Shown piece after piece: positions 42,467 through 50,232 of a stretch of DNA of 64,000 bases; within the stretch, counting starts at the first letter, position 1, and the number at the start of each line of letters is the position of its first letter. Source of the DNA: Streptomyces sp. TRM68367. Lineage in GTDB: Bacteria > Actinomycetota > Actinomycetes > Streptomycetales > Streptomycetaceae. The stretch lies in contig NZ_JACTVI010000021.1 in NCBI RefSeq assembly GCF_014495685.1, forward strand, positions 46,206 to 110,205, written 5' to 3'. The notes beneath the pieces were generated by a model. It had not been told where the DNA came from, did not search any database, and worked only from the letters and a program-made list of their open reading frames with translations. The position numbers and the translations under genes were made by a program.

Positions 42467-42901
42467 ATGGCGTCGATCAGGCAGTTCCAAGTTACCTTCG
42501 ACTGCGCAGAACCTGAACGCCTCGCTCGTTTCTGGTGCGAGGTGTTGGGGTACGTCGTACCGCCGCCGCCGGAGGGGTTTGCTACTTGGGACGATTTCGA
42601 TCGCTCACTGCCGCCTGCGCAACAGGATTCAGCGTTCGCCTGCATTGATCCCTCAGGTGTGGGCCCGCGACTGTTCTTCCAGCGCGTTCCCGAAGGCAAG
42701 GTCGTCAAGAATCGGCTTCATCTTGACGTGCGGGTCGGTACCGGGCTCGTGGGTGAAGAGCGCCTCGCCACACTCGAGGCCGAATGCGCACGACTGGTCG
42801 CGCTCGGCGCGGTTCGCGTGCGACTACTGCCTGCCGATGGCGACAACGAGTCGTGCATCGTGATGCAGGACATCGAGGGCAACGAGTTCTGTCTCGACTG
42901 A
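42467..42901 (+). CDS. VOC family (glyoxalase-like) protein
   Basis: A 144-residue vicinal-oxygen-chelate fold protein, MASIRQFQVTFDCAEPERLA. The beta-alpha-beta units are visible as RFWCEVLGYVVPPPP and RLHLDVRVG, and DIEGNEFCLD near the C-terminus is the family's closing strand. It resembles the Glyoxalase_6 group, whose substrates are mostly unknown. It starts 29 bases after dnaB. Base composition is lower in GC than its neighbours, which may indicate later arrival. Confidence 0.85.
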   Translation: MASIRQFQVTFDCAEPERLARFWCEVLGYVVPPPPEGFATWDDFDRSLPPAQQDSAFACIDPSGVGPRLFFQRVPEGKVVKNRLHLDVRVGTGLVGEERLATLEAECARLVALGAVRVRLLPADGDNESCIVMQDIEGNEFCLD

Positions 42902-43067
42902 GGGGCCGCGAACGTGTCCTCTTTCTGTCCCCATGGGCCAAGACGAAGAACCGCCCCAGACCTGCAGGGCGCTGTGGCGCAGTGCGCCGGATCAGGCGCA
43001 CGGGACGGGTGAGCCGTCCGGCCGGTTCGACGGATTACGACAACTAGACGAGTCTGTCCGAATACGG

Positions 43068-43575
43068 TTAGTGATCGAAGGCGGTCAGTGAGCGGCTCAC
43101 CGCCTGGCCGGTCTGGAAGTTGTGCCAAATCGCGGCGACGAGTGCCAGGACGCGCTGGGCGACGCGCACGGCGACACCCTCGATGGTCCGTCCGCCGTGT
43201 TGTTCCAGGTCGAGTTGGCCTTTCAGGGTGTCGTTGACCGACTCGATGAGCTGGCGGACCTTCTTGAGCATCGGCTCGCCGCGGCATTACCTCCTTCTTG
43301 CGGGACGGCCGCAGCAGCGTGATGCCCTGTGCGGACAGTGACCGCTCGAACGGCTTGGACGCGAAACCCTTGTCGGTGATCAGGAGGAGGCCGGGACGTT
43401 CGCGCACGACGTCGGCGTCGACCTCCAGCATCGCGGCCAGCACCTCCCGCTCGCCGAGCTTCGGGTCGGCCAGGGCCCACAGGATGGGCATCCCGGCCGG
43501 GACGCACACCAGGTACAGCCGCAGCCCCCAGAAGAACCGCGAATGCGACGCGCAGTAGCCGGGTCGGTGCCGCTC
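43068..43575 (-). pseudogene. IS982 family transposase remnant
   Basis: The C-terminal two-thirds of an IS982-type DDE transposase. From about 43560 leftwards one frame reads GYCASHSRFFWGLRLYLVCV, then LLITDKGFASKPFERSL with the second acidic residue. Near 43290 the frame shifts, and from 43271 it reads MLKKVRQLIESVNDTLKGQL and ends IWHNFQTGQAVSRSLTAFDH at a natural stop. The final Glu of the triad is in LIESVN. The N-terminus, including the first Asp, is missing, so this copy is dead. Confidence 0.75.
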
Positions 43576-43651
43576 GGACTGCTGCATGAGGCCCGACCGT
43601 GGCGGACGTTTCGCCCGTACAGGGGGGCACCACCGACTTCGCCCCGGAAGT

Positions 43652-43828
43652 GCGAACAAAGTGCTCGACCGGTGCAACGACCTCGGGGCACCGGTCCCTC
43701 GACCGCAGCCAAACCGCCCCGCTCCCAGCGTCCGCTGGGCACTCACCCACATGATCGAGGAGACCGGCCGTCACGCGGGCCACGCGGACATCCTCCGCGA
43801 ACTGATCGACGGCTCGACCGGCCGCTGA
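43652..43828 (+). pseudogene. C-terminal stub of a DinB-like (DUF664) protein
   Basis: The frame ends in SVRWALTHMIEETGRHAGHA-DILRELIDGSTGR, the typical last helix of DinB/DUF664 proteins with its conserved H..E..RH..HAD metal-binding-type motif. The N-terminal two-thirds are absent; the sequence runs into the IS982 remnant. This suggests the element, or a deletion associated with it, removed the 5' part of the gene. Confidence 0.6.
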
Positions 43829-43976
43829 TCCACGCCAGTTCGTCACCGTCGAGTCCCTGTTGAATCGGGCTGTGCGCGGTGACCGAGGATGCCGTCCTCA
43901 ACTGGAACGCGCCCGCCCCGACCAACACTCGCCTGGCGGCTGACAGACAGAACGCCATGTCCAGCATCCGCAGACC
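43829..43976. other. Unassigned intergenic remnant
   Basis: About 150 bases between two gene stubs. No gene, repeat or motif was recognised. It probably marks a deletion scar or an element end. Confidence 0.3.
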
Positions 43977-44111
43977 AGAGTCCACTGGTCCGGCGAGTAC
44001 GAGACGAGCTGGCTGCTGCGCTGGGTCATGCCGCGCTACCTCCAGAAGTTCATGCAGGGCATGGCGGAAGGGCTGGCCCGCTACGCGGAGGAAGGCAAGC
44101 CAGCCCACTGA
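43977..44111 (+). pseudogene. C-terminal stub, possibly SRPBCC family
   Basis: An open 44-codon tail without a start, reading RVHWSGEYETSWLLRWVMPR then YLQKFMQGMAEGLARYAEEG and a stop. The amphipathic last helix resembles the C-terminus of SRPBCC/polyketide-cyclase-like proteins. The identification is tentative; the 5' part is absent. Confidence 0.4.
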
Positions 44112-44192
44112 GGGCCTACGTGGCAGCACGCGTTCGGCCGCCCCGGGCGAAATGCGCTCGACCGCGGGTGCCGGTGCAGATGGACTGGGCGC

Positions 44193-45578
44193 ATGACGAC
44201 ACCTCAGGAAGAACTGCTGCCCGGCACACGGCGCGCGCTGCTGCACCGGATCGCCGTCGCCCAGGCCGAGGGACGGGCGCCCTCGCTGGTCGCGACCGTC
44301 GTGCGGGGCGGAGCGTCGGTGTGGACGGGTGCGCGGACCTCGGTGGACGGGCACGGGCCGGACGAGAAGGTGCAGTACCGCATCGGCTCGATCACCAAGA
44401 CCTTCACGGCCGTGCTCGTGCTCCGGCTGCGCGACGAGGGCCTGCTCGATCTCGGAGATCCGCTTGAGAAGCATCTGCCGCGCACGGGGGCGGGGGAGGC
44501 GACCATCGCCGAACTGCTCGCGCACACGGGCGGGTTGGCGGCCGAGTCGCCCGGGCCCTGGTGGGAGCGGACGCCCGGGTCCCTGCGGCCCGAGCTCGCC
44601 GACGTGCTGGGTGAGCGGCCCGTTCTGCATCCGGTCGGCCGACGCCACCACTACTCGAATCCGGGCTACACGCTGCTGGGCGCGCTCGTCGAGAAGCTGC
44701 GCGGGGCCACTTGGGAGGAGGTGCTTCGGCGCGAAGTGCTCGAACCCCTGGGGCTGAACCGGACGAGCGTACGACCGCAGGCGCCGCACGCGGGCGGCTG
44801 GGCGGTGCACCCCTGGGCGGATGTGATGCTGCCCGAGCCCGCGGAGGACCTCGGCCGGATGGCACCGGCCGGCCAACTGTGGTCCACGACAGGTGACCTG
44901 GCACGCTTCGCCGTGTTCCTGATCCAGGGCGACGACAGTGTGCTGAGCGCGTGGACCCTGCGGGAGATGCGAACGCCCGCCGCCCCGGCGGAGACGGCTG
45001 ATCTGGCCGACGGCCTGACGTACGGACTCGGCATGCAGGTCCTGCACCGCAGCGGGCGGCTGCTCGTGGGGCACTCCGGCTCGCTGCCGGGCTTCCTGGC
45101 GAGCCTCCTCATCAGTGAGGCGGACGACGTGGCCGCGGTCGTGCTGGCCAACTGCACCTCCGGGCCAACGCTCTTCTCGGTGGCCGCCGACCTCGTGCGT
45201 ACCGTCGCCGAGGCGGAGCCGCGGATCCCCGAGCCGTGGTGTCCGCTGCGTGACGTCGAGCCGTCCGTGCTGGAGCTGGCCGGGCAGTGGTACTGGGGGA
45301 CACACGGCTTCGCGCTGCGTGTGGCGTCCGACGGGCTGGTCTCCCTGGAACCGCTGTCCGGCAACGGCAGGCGTTCCCGCTTCGAGCCGAACGGTGATGG
45401 CACCTGGACGGGCCTGGAGGGCTACTACGCCGGAGAGCTGCTGGAGGCCGTACGGCGACCCGACGGGTCCGTGAGCCACCTGGACCTCGGGTCGTTCGTG
45501 TTCACGCGTCAGCCGTACGAGGAGGGAGCTCCTGTGCCCGGCGGGGTGGATCCGGAGGGGTGGCGCGGGATCGGCTAG
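44193..45578 (+). CDS. Serine hydrolase / class C beta-lactamase-related protein
   Basis: A 461-residue protein of the beta-lactamase superfamily. The nucleophile motif SITK is at 66-69 (QYRIGSITKTFTAVLVLRLR), YSN appears in RHHYSNPGYTLLGALVEKLR, and HSGS in LLVGHSGSLPGFLASLL replaces KTG. The last 110 residues are a lipocalin-like beta extension (LAGQWYWGTHGFALRV). There is no signal peptide, so an intracellular esterase or D-peptidase is more likely than a penicillinase. A palindrome with parS follows the stop. Confidence 0.85.
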   Translation: MTTPQEELLPGTRRALLHRIAVAQAEGRAPSLVATVVRGGASVWTGARTSVDGHGPDEKVQYRIGSITKTFTAVLVLRLRDEGLLDLGDPLEKHLPRTGAGEATIAELLAHTGGLAAESPGPWWERTPGSLRPELADVLGERPVLHPVGRRHHYSNPGYTLLGALVEKLRGATWEEVLRREVLEPLGLNRTSVRPQAPHAGGWAVHPWADVMLPEPAEDLGRMAPAGQLWSTTGDLARFAVFLIQGDDSVLSAWTLREMRTPAAPAETADLADGLTYGLGMQVLHRSGRLLVGHSGSLPGFLASLLISEADDVAAVVLANCTSGPTLFSVAADLVRTVAEAEPRIPEPWCPLRDVEPSVLELAGQWYWGTHGFALRVASDGLVSLEPLSGNGRRSRFEPNGDGTWTGLEGYYAGELLEAVRRPDGSVSHLDLGSFVFTRQPYEEGAPVPGGVDPEGWRGIG

Positions 45579-45596
45579 AGGCCGTGGCGACCGGTG

Positions 45597-45626
45597 AGCG
45601 TCCTGTTTCACGTGAAACAGGACGCT
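45597..45626. terminator. 30-bp palindrome centred on parS
   Basis: A 15-bp-armed perfect palindrome with parS at its centre, between two convergent genes and 18 bases after the hydrolase stop. It probably doubles as a terminator. Confidence 0.65.
45605..45618. promoter_or_regulatory. parS: parS site 11
   Basis: Exact GTTTCACGTGAAAC at the centre of the palindrome. Confidence 0.95.
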
Positions 45627-45659
45627 TCCCTTGTCTGAAGGGCTGTCACAGCAGGCTGG

Positions 45660-46112
45660 TCACAGCTGGAGCTTGAAGCCCACGTGTGAGGCGGTGAAGC
45701 CGAGTCGCTCGTAGAAGCGGTGGGCGTCGGTGCGGGTGGCATCCGAGGTCAGCTGGACCAACTGGCAGCCCTGACTCCGGGATTCGAGGATCGCCCACTC
45801 GATGAGCTGCCTGCCCAGGCCGTTGCCGCGCTCGTCGGCGTGGATACGTACGCCTTCGATGATCGAGCGGGTGGCGCCGCGCCGGGAGAGGCCCGGAATG
45901 ATCGTCAACTGGAGCGTGCCGACAACACGGCCCTCGCGTACAGCCACGACGAGATGCTGGTTCGGGTCGTCGCTGAGGCGCTCCAAGGCCGCCAGGTACG
46001 GGGCCAGGTCATCCGGTGACTCGCGCTGGGCGCCCAGCGGGTCGTCCGCGAGCAGGGCGACGATCGCGGGAACGTCGTCCGCGGTGGCGGCACGCATCGT
46101 GAGGTCTGCCAT
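45660..46112 (-). CDS. GNAT family N-acetyltransferase
   Basis: A 150-residue acetyltransferase, MADLTMRAATADDVPAIVAL. The acetyl-CoA loop is visible in IHADERGNGLGRQLIEWAIL, and the closing SDATRTDAHRFYERLGFTAS is typical. Substrate unknown. It lies 9 bases downstream of the MarR-type gene on the same strand, so the two are probably co-transcribed. Confidence 0.9.
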   Translation of the reverse strand: MADLTMRAATADDVPAIVALLADDPLGAQRESPDDLAPYLAALERLSDDPNQHLVVAVREGRVVGTLQLTIIPGLSRRGATRSIIEGVRIHADERGNGLGRQLIEWAILESRSQGCQLVQLTSDATRTDAHRFYERLGFTASHVGFKLQL

Positions 46113-46121
46113 GCCCGAACC

Positions 46122-46601
46122 CTATGCGGGCATCTTCGGTTCCTGTGCGGGCACCTTCAGTGTCTCCACGACCCGGACGAGGGGGGCGAGCTCGGGGTTC
46201 CTGGCCGCTTCGTCGAGGGCCTTGCGCAGGGCGGCGTCGTTGGTCGGCCGCGCCTCCTCCAGCAGCTTCAGGCCCGCGTCGGTGACGTTGGTGTAGATGC
46301 CGCGGCGGTCGGTGGGGCAGAGGTAGCGCTCCAGGAGTCCGCGGTCCTCGAGGCGGGTCACCAGTCGGGTGGTGGCGCTCTGGCTGAGGACGACTGCGTC
46401 CGCGACCTGCTTCATCTGCAGGTGGCCACCGTCGCCGTCGTGCTGCCGGCTGAGCACATCGAGCAGGGAGTACTCGCGCACGCTCAGATCGTGCCGGGCC
46501 TGCAGGGCGCGCTCGATGTGCGCCTCGATCCTCCCGTGCAGCAGGGAGAGGGCGCACCAGCCCTGGGCGAGGGCGGTGAGTGCGGGGTCCGTCGCTGTCA
46601 T
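46122..46601 (-). CDS. MarR family transcriptional regulator
   Basis: A 159-residue winged-helix regulator from ATG 46601 (MTATDPALTALAQGWCALSL). The DNA-binding part reads LSVREYSLLDVLSRQ and MKQVADAVVLSQSATTRLVT, with the wing CPTDRRGIYTNVTDAG. It is divergent from an MFS exporter with a 140-base gap, the classic repressor-exporter layout. The GNAT gene follows in the same direction. Control of the exporter by a small aromatic ligand is inferred from family habit. Confidence 0.9.
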   Translation of the reverse strand: MTATDPALTALAQGWCALSLLHGRIEAHIERALQARHDLSVREYSLLDVLSRQHDGDGGHLQMKQVADAVVLSQSATTRLVTRLEDRGLLERYLCPTDRRGIYTNVTDAGLKLLEEARPTNDAALRKALDEAARNPELAPLVRVVETLKVPAQEPKMPA

Positions 46602-46664
46602 TGGCGTTTCCTCCGTCCCGGAGCGGCTCTCTCCAGGATAGAGCAGCATCGCAATTGCCCGCGC

Positions 46665-46715
46665 TTGCATGTAGTCAGCGCCTGCAATTAATGTGATCGG
46701 AGTTAAGCGCTCCTG
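46665..46715. promoter_or_regulatory. Candidate MarR operator region
   Basis: The divergent gap holds TTGCA (46665-46669) and TGCAA (46683-46687) as an inverted repeat, and a further CTGCAAT near 46709. It is an AT-richer stretch likely to contain both promoters. The assignment is tentative. Confidence 0.35.
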
Positions 46716-46741
46716 CAATCGTCTGGGAAGGTGTCTCTCCC

Positions 46742-47950
46742 ATGCCTCTCGCGCTGCTGGCCCTGGCGATCGGGGCCTTCGGGATCGGCACGACCGAATT
46801 CGTGATCATGGGCCTGCTGCCTCAGGTCGCGGACGACTACGGGCTCTCCATCCCCACCGCCGGCTACCTGGTGACCGGCTATGCGCTCGGCGTCATGTTC
46901 GGCGCCCCGCTGATGACCGTGCTCGGCACCAAGGTCTCCCGCAAGCGGATGCTGATGCTGCTGATGGGCCTGTTCATCGCCGGCAACCTGCTCTCCGCCC
47001 TCGCTCCCGCCTTCGCCGTCATGCTCATCGGCCGCGTGGTCGCCTCGCTCGCCCACGGTGCCTTCTTCGGCATCGGCTCGGTCGTCGCCGCCGACCTGGT
47101 CGCCCCGGACAAGAAGGCCGGAGCCATCTCGATGATGTTCACCGGGCTCACCGTCGCCAACGTCGTCGGTGTCCCGCTCGGCACACTCGTCGGTCAGTCC
47201 GTCGGCTGGCGCGTCACCTTCGGCATCGTCGCCGCCCTCGGCGTCATCGGACTGGCCGGCGTCGCCCGGCTCGTCCCCGACATGCCCAAGCCGGAGGGCG
47301 TGCGCTTGCGCCACGAGCTGGCAGCCTTCAAGAACGCTCAGGTCCTGCTCGCCATGGCGATGACCGTCCTCGGTTTCGGCGGCGTCTTCGCGGCCATCAC
47401 CTACATCGCGCCGATGATGACCCACGTCGCCGGATACGCCGACGGCTCCGTCACCTGGCTGCTGGTCCTCTTCGGCCTCGGCATGGTCGGCGGCAACCTG
47501 ATCGGAGGCCGGTACGCCGACCGCGCCCTGATGCCCCTGCTGTACGTCTCCCTCGGCGCCCTGGCCGTCGTGCTCGCGCTGTTCACGCTCACCGCGCACG
47601 ACAAGATCGCCGCCGCGGTGACCATCGTGCTGATCGGCGCCCTGGGCTTCGCCAGCGTCCCGCCGCTGCAGAAGCGCGTCCTCGACCATGCGCACGGCGC
47701 CCCGACCCTGGCCTCGGCCGTGAACATCGGCGCCTTCAACCTCGGCAACGCCCTGTCCGCCTGGCTCGGCGGACTCGTCATCGCGGCGGGCTTCGGCTAC
47801 ACCGCCCCCAACTGGGTCGGCGCCGCCCTCGTCGCGGCCGCCCTGGCGCTGGCCCTCCTCTCGGCCGCCCTGGAGCGCCGCGACACGGCCCACAGCACGC
47901 TCGTCCACGGCGCCGTGCCGGCCGAGCGGCGGACCGCCGTCCACCAGTGA
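46742..47950 (+). CDS. MFS transporter, DHA1-type exporter
   Basis: A 402-residue permease with 12 membrane segments, MPLALLALAIGAFGIGTTEF followed by VIMGLLPQVADDYGLSIPTA, a start typical of the DHA1 arabinose-efflux/chloramphenicol-resistance branch (ATEF and MGLLP motifs). Motif A appears as LGTKVSRKRMLMLLM and motif C-like GVPLGTLVGQSVGWRVTF. It is divergent from the MarR-type regulator that probably controls it. The substrate is unknown. Confidence 0.9.
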   Translation: MPLALLALAIGAFGIGTTEFVIMGLLPQVADDYGLSIPTAGYLVTGYALGVMFGAPLMTVLGTKVSRKRMLMLLMGLFIAGNLLSALAPAFAVMLIGRVVASLAHGAFFGIGSVVAADLVAPDKKAGAISMMFTGLTVANVVGVPLGTLVGQSVGWRVTFGIVAALGVIGLAGVARLVPDMPKPEGVRLRHELAAFKNAQVLLAMAMTVLGFGGVFAAITYIAPMMTHVAGYADGSVTWLLVLFGLGMVGGNLIGGRYADRALMPLLYVSLGALAVVLALFTLTAHDKIAAAVTIVLIGALGFASVPPLQKRVLDHAHGAPTLASAVNIGAFNLGNALSAWLGGLVIAAGFGYTAPNWVGAALVAAALALALLSAALERRDTAHSTLVHGAVPAERRTAVHQ

Positions 47951-48024
47951 GCCAACGCAGCGCACCGGGGCGCCCGGAGTGCATCAGCCGCAGGGCTCGG
48001 CAGGACTCAAGGACGACAGCGCCG

Positions 48025-48056
48025 ACGCCGGTTCCCGACAACCCGGGAACCGGCGT
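48025..48056. terminator. Bidirectional terminator
   Basis: A 13-bp perfect inverted repeat ACGCCGGTTCCCG / CGGGAACCGGCGT with a 6-base loop, between the convergent MFS and tandem-GNAT genes. Confidence 0.85.
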
Positions 48057-48073
48057 AGCCGTATCGGAGCCCG

Positions 48074-49060
48074 TCAGCCGGCCGCCACCGTCACCGGGGC
48101 GAAACGGCGGCGCCAGTCCCCGGGCAGTTCCGTGATCCCGTACGTCATGACCGCGTTGAAGGCGACGGGCTCCAGACCGCGCTGCTGCGCCCAGGCCAAC
48201 AGCTCTTCGTGCCGTACGTCGATGTCCGTGCGCAGCGGGCGGTCGGTGTGGGCGGCGAGCGAGGCGATCAGCGCCGTCGCCGTCGCCGTGTCGTGGGCGA
48301 TGAGCGGGCCCACGACGTGGGTGTCCATGTTGGGCCAGGCGGCCGCGTATCCCGTGATCCGCCCGTCCTCCTCCGCGACGCGCAGCTGGTCGGCGAAGGC
48401 GGGCAGCCGCGTGATGATGTGCGTGCGGTCGGCGCCGAAGACTTCCTCGTCGAGCCGGAGGATCCCGGCGAGGTCCTCGGCGGTCGCGGCACGTGTGGTG
48501 ACACCGGCCGCCGCCCGCGCCCCCGACGTGGTCTCCGCGCCCGTCATCGTCTCCGCCCCCGGTCCGGCGGGTGCGAAGTGCCCGCGCAGCATCTGCGCCC
48601 GGCCGGTGACCTTGAAGCCCAGTTCCTCGTACAAGGGCCGCCCGTTCGGCGTGGCGTGCAGAGTCAGGGGCGTGGTTCCCGTCACCGAGACCACATGGCG
48701 CATGAGCCGGCGGCCGACGCCCCTGCGCGCATACCGTTCGGCCACCAGCACCATGCCGATCGCACCGAGGTCGGGACGCTCCTGACGGCCGTACATGGTG
48801 ACGGCGCAGGCGCTGAGGAGGCCGCCGTCGGGGGCGTCGATGCCGTACCCCGTTCCGGCCGTCAGCAGAAAGCTCCACTTGTGCTCTTCCCGTGGCCACC
48901 CCCGGTCCTCGGACAAGTCGGCGCAGGCCGTGAGATCGCGGAGCGTCAGACGGCGGATGGGCAGAGCGTCAAGGGAAGGAGTCGGCACGCAGGTCAGGCT
49001 GTCCGACGGGCGCTGCCGGCGTCCACCTGTTTCCGGGGAAGCATGCGAGCTTTTGGCCAT
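48074..49060 (-). CDS. Tandem GNAT acetyltransferase
   Basis: A 328-residue protein with two GNAT-like halves. ATG 49060 (MAKSSHASPETGGRRQRPSD) is preferred, since the longer frame crosses a parS. The first half carries the acetyl-CoA loop VLVAERYARRGVGRRLMRHV and LYEELGFKVTGRAQML. After an Ala/Thr-rich linker the second half (TRAATAEDLAGILRLDEEVF, VVGPLIAHDTATATALIASL) lacks a clear acetyl-CoA loop and may be structural. Substrate unknown. It is divergent from the HAD gene, with a parS in the gap. Confidence 0.82.
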   Translation of the reverse strand: MAKSSHASPETGGRRQRPSDSLTCVPTPSLDALPIRRLTLRDLTACADLSEDRGWPREEHKWSFLLTAGTGYGIDAPDGGLLSACAVTMYGRQERPDLGAIGMVLVAERYARRGVGRRLMRHVVSVTGTTPLTLHATPNGRPLYEELGFKVTGRAQMLRGHFAPAGPGAETMTGAETTSGARAAAGVTTRAATAEDLAGILRLDEEVFGADRTHIITRLPAFADQLRVAEEDGRITGYAAAWPNMDTHVVGPLIAHDTATATALIASLAAHTDRPLRTDIDVRHEELLAWAQQRGLEPVAFNAVMTYGITELPGDWRRRFAPVTVAAG

Positions 49061-49128
49061 GTCATGGCCAACTCCCAGGACACGGACCCACCTCATGGAC
49101 CCACCCAGGCCAGGGACCCACGTCGGAC

Positions 49129-49142
49129 GTTTCACGTGAAAC
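49129..49142. promoter_or_regulatory. parS: parS site 12
   Basis: Exact GTTTCACGTGAAAC in the divergent gap between the tandem GNAT and HAD genes. Confidence 0.95.
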
Positions 49143-49211
49143 ACAGGAGAACCGGTGAGGGCTCTCTCCTCTCGTCGGAAGCGGACGGTACGCCCGTTAA
49201 CCTCGGGGCCC

Positions 49212-49844
49212 ATGACGAGACTTCACCTCTTCGACCTCGATGGCACCTTGCTGTACGGCAGTTCCGCGCCCGTGGAGATATCCCGGCAACTCGGGCTGGA
49301 GGCCGAGACGGTGGCGCTCGACCAGGCGATCTCGGCGGGGAAGATCGGCCCGCCGGAGTACGCGACGCGAGTGCACACGCTCTGGGCGGATCTCACCGAG
49401 GCCCATGTGACCGCGGCCTTCGACACCGCTCCCTGGCTGGAGCGGATCCGCGATGTCTGGACGGAGCTGAGACGGCAGGGCGACTACTGCGCGGTCGTGT
49501 CACTGTCCCCGTCCTTCTTTGTGGAACGGCTCCTCGGCTGGGGCGCGCACGCGGCCCACGGGTCCCGCTTCCCGTCCCTGCCGTTCTCCCAGCCCGTGGA
49601 TCCGGCGGGAGTTCTCAGCGCGGAGGCCAAGGTGCGGATCGCCGACCGGCTGTGCGCCGAGTTCGGGGTGACGCGTGCCGACTGCGTTGCCTACGGCGAC
49701 TCGCTGTCGGACCTGCACCTGTTCGGCGCGGTGCCGGTCTCCGTCGCGGTCAATGCGGATCGTCACCTGTCCGGCCTTGCGACGCACTCCTACGCGGGGA
49801 AGGATCTGTGGGAAGCCTATGAATTGGTACGGCGTGTCCGGTAA
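49212..49844 (+). CDS. HAD family hydrolase
   Basis: A 210-residue haloacid-dehalogenase-type phosphatase. The nucleophile motif FDLDGTLL is at about 6-13, motif II-like VVSLSPSFF follows, and AYGDSLSDLHLFGAV is the acidic motif IV. It fits the HAD-IB (SerB-like) phosphoserine-phosphatase-related group. The substrate is not known. Start at ATG 49212, since the upstream frame overlaps the parS-bearing gap. Confidence 0.88.
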   Translation: MTRLHLFDLDGTLLYGSSAPVEISRQLGLEAETVALDQAISAGKIGPPEYATRVHTLWADLTEAHVTAAFDTAPWLERIRDVWTELRRQGDYCAVVSLSPSFFVERLLGWGAHAAHGSRFPSLPFSQPVDPAGVLSAEAKVRIADRLCAEFGVTRADCVAYGDSLSDLHLFGAVPVSVAVNADRHLSGLATHSYAGKDLWEAYELVRRVR

Positions 49845-50232
49845 TCGCCGGAATTGATGGTTCGCCTCTCGCTCTCATTCGTGCCGGGGGATGGGGGACT
49901 TGTGTGCGCTGGGCTGGCCGGTATGGTCGACTCCGGTTCGTGTCCCCGATGAGATGCACACATCCCGCGCGGGCCGCGAGCAGGGCAATGCAGCCTAACG
50001 GGACGGAGAGATCGAAGACCCGCGTTTCCGGTTATGCGGCCGAGGCGTCCTTATGGGGTGGGATGCTCGGCGAGATACTGCGGCCAATGTCACACTCTCG
50101 CCTTACTTGTCCGTACGGAGCCGGAATGCGGGTTGAATGTGGCCGCACTGGCCGCGACACCGGACGCACGGATTCCGTCCGCGGGGGAACGCAGGCACCT
50201 TCCACTGAGGAAGTGCGCAGACCGACCGAAAG
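49845..50232. other. Gene-free stretch upstream of the globin-reductase gene
   Basis: About 388 bases. Overlapping open frames are low-complexity shadows. It should contain the promoter of the globin-reductase gene. No repeat, operator or RNA was recognised. Confidence 0.35.
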
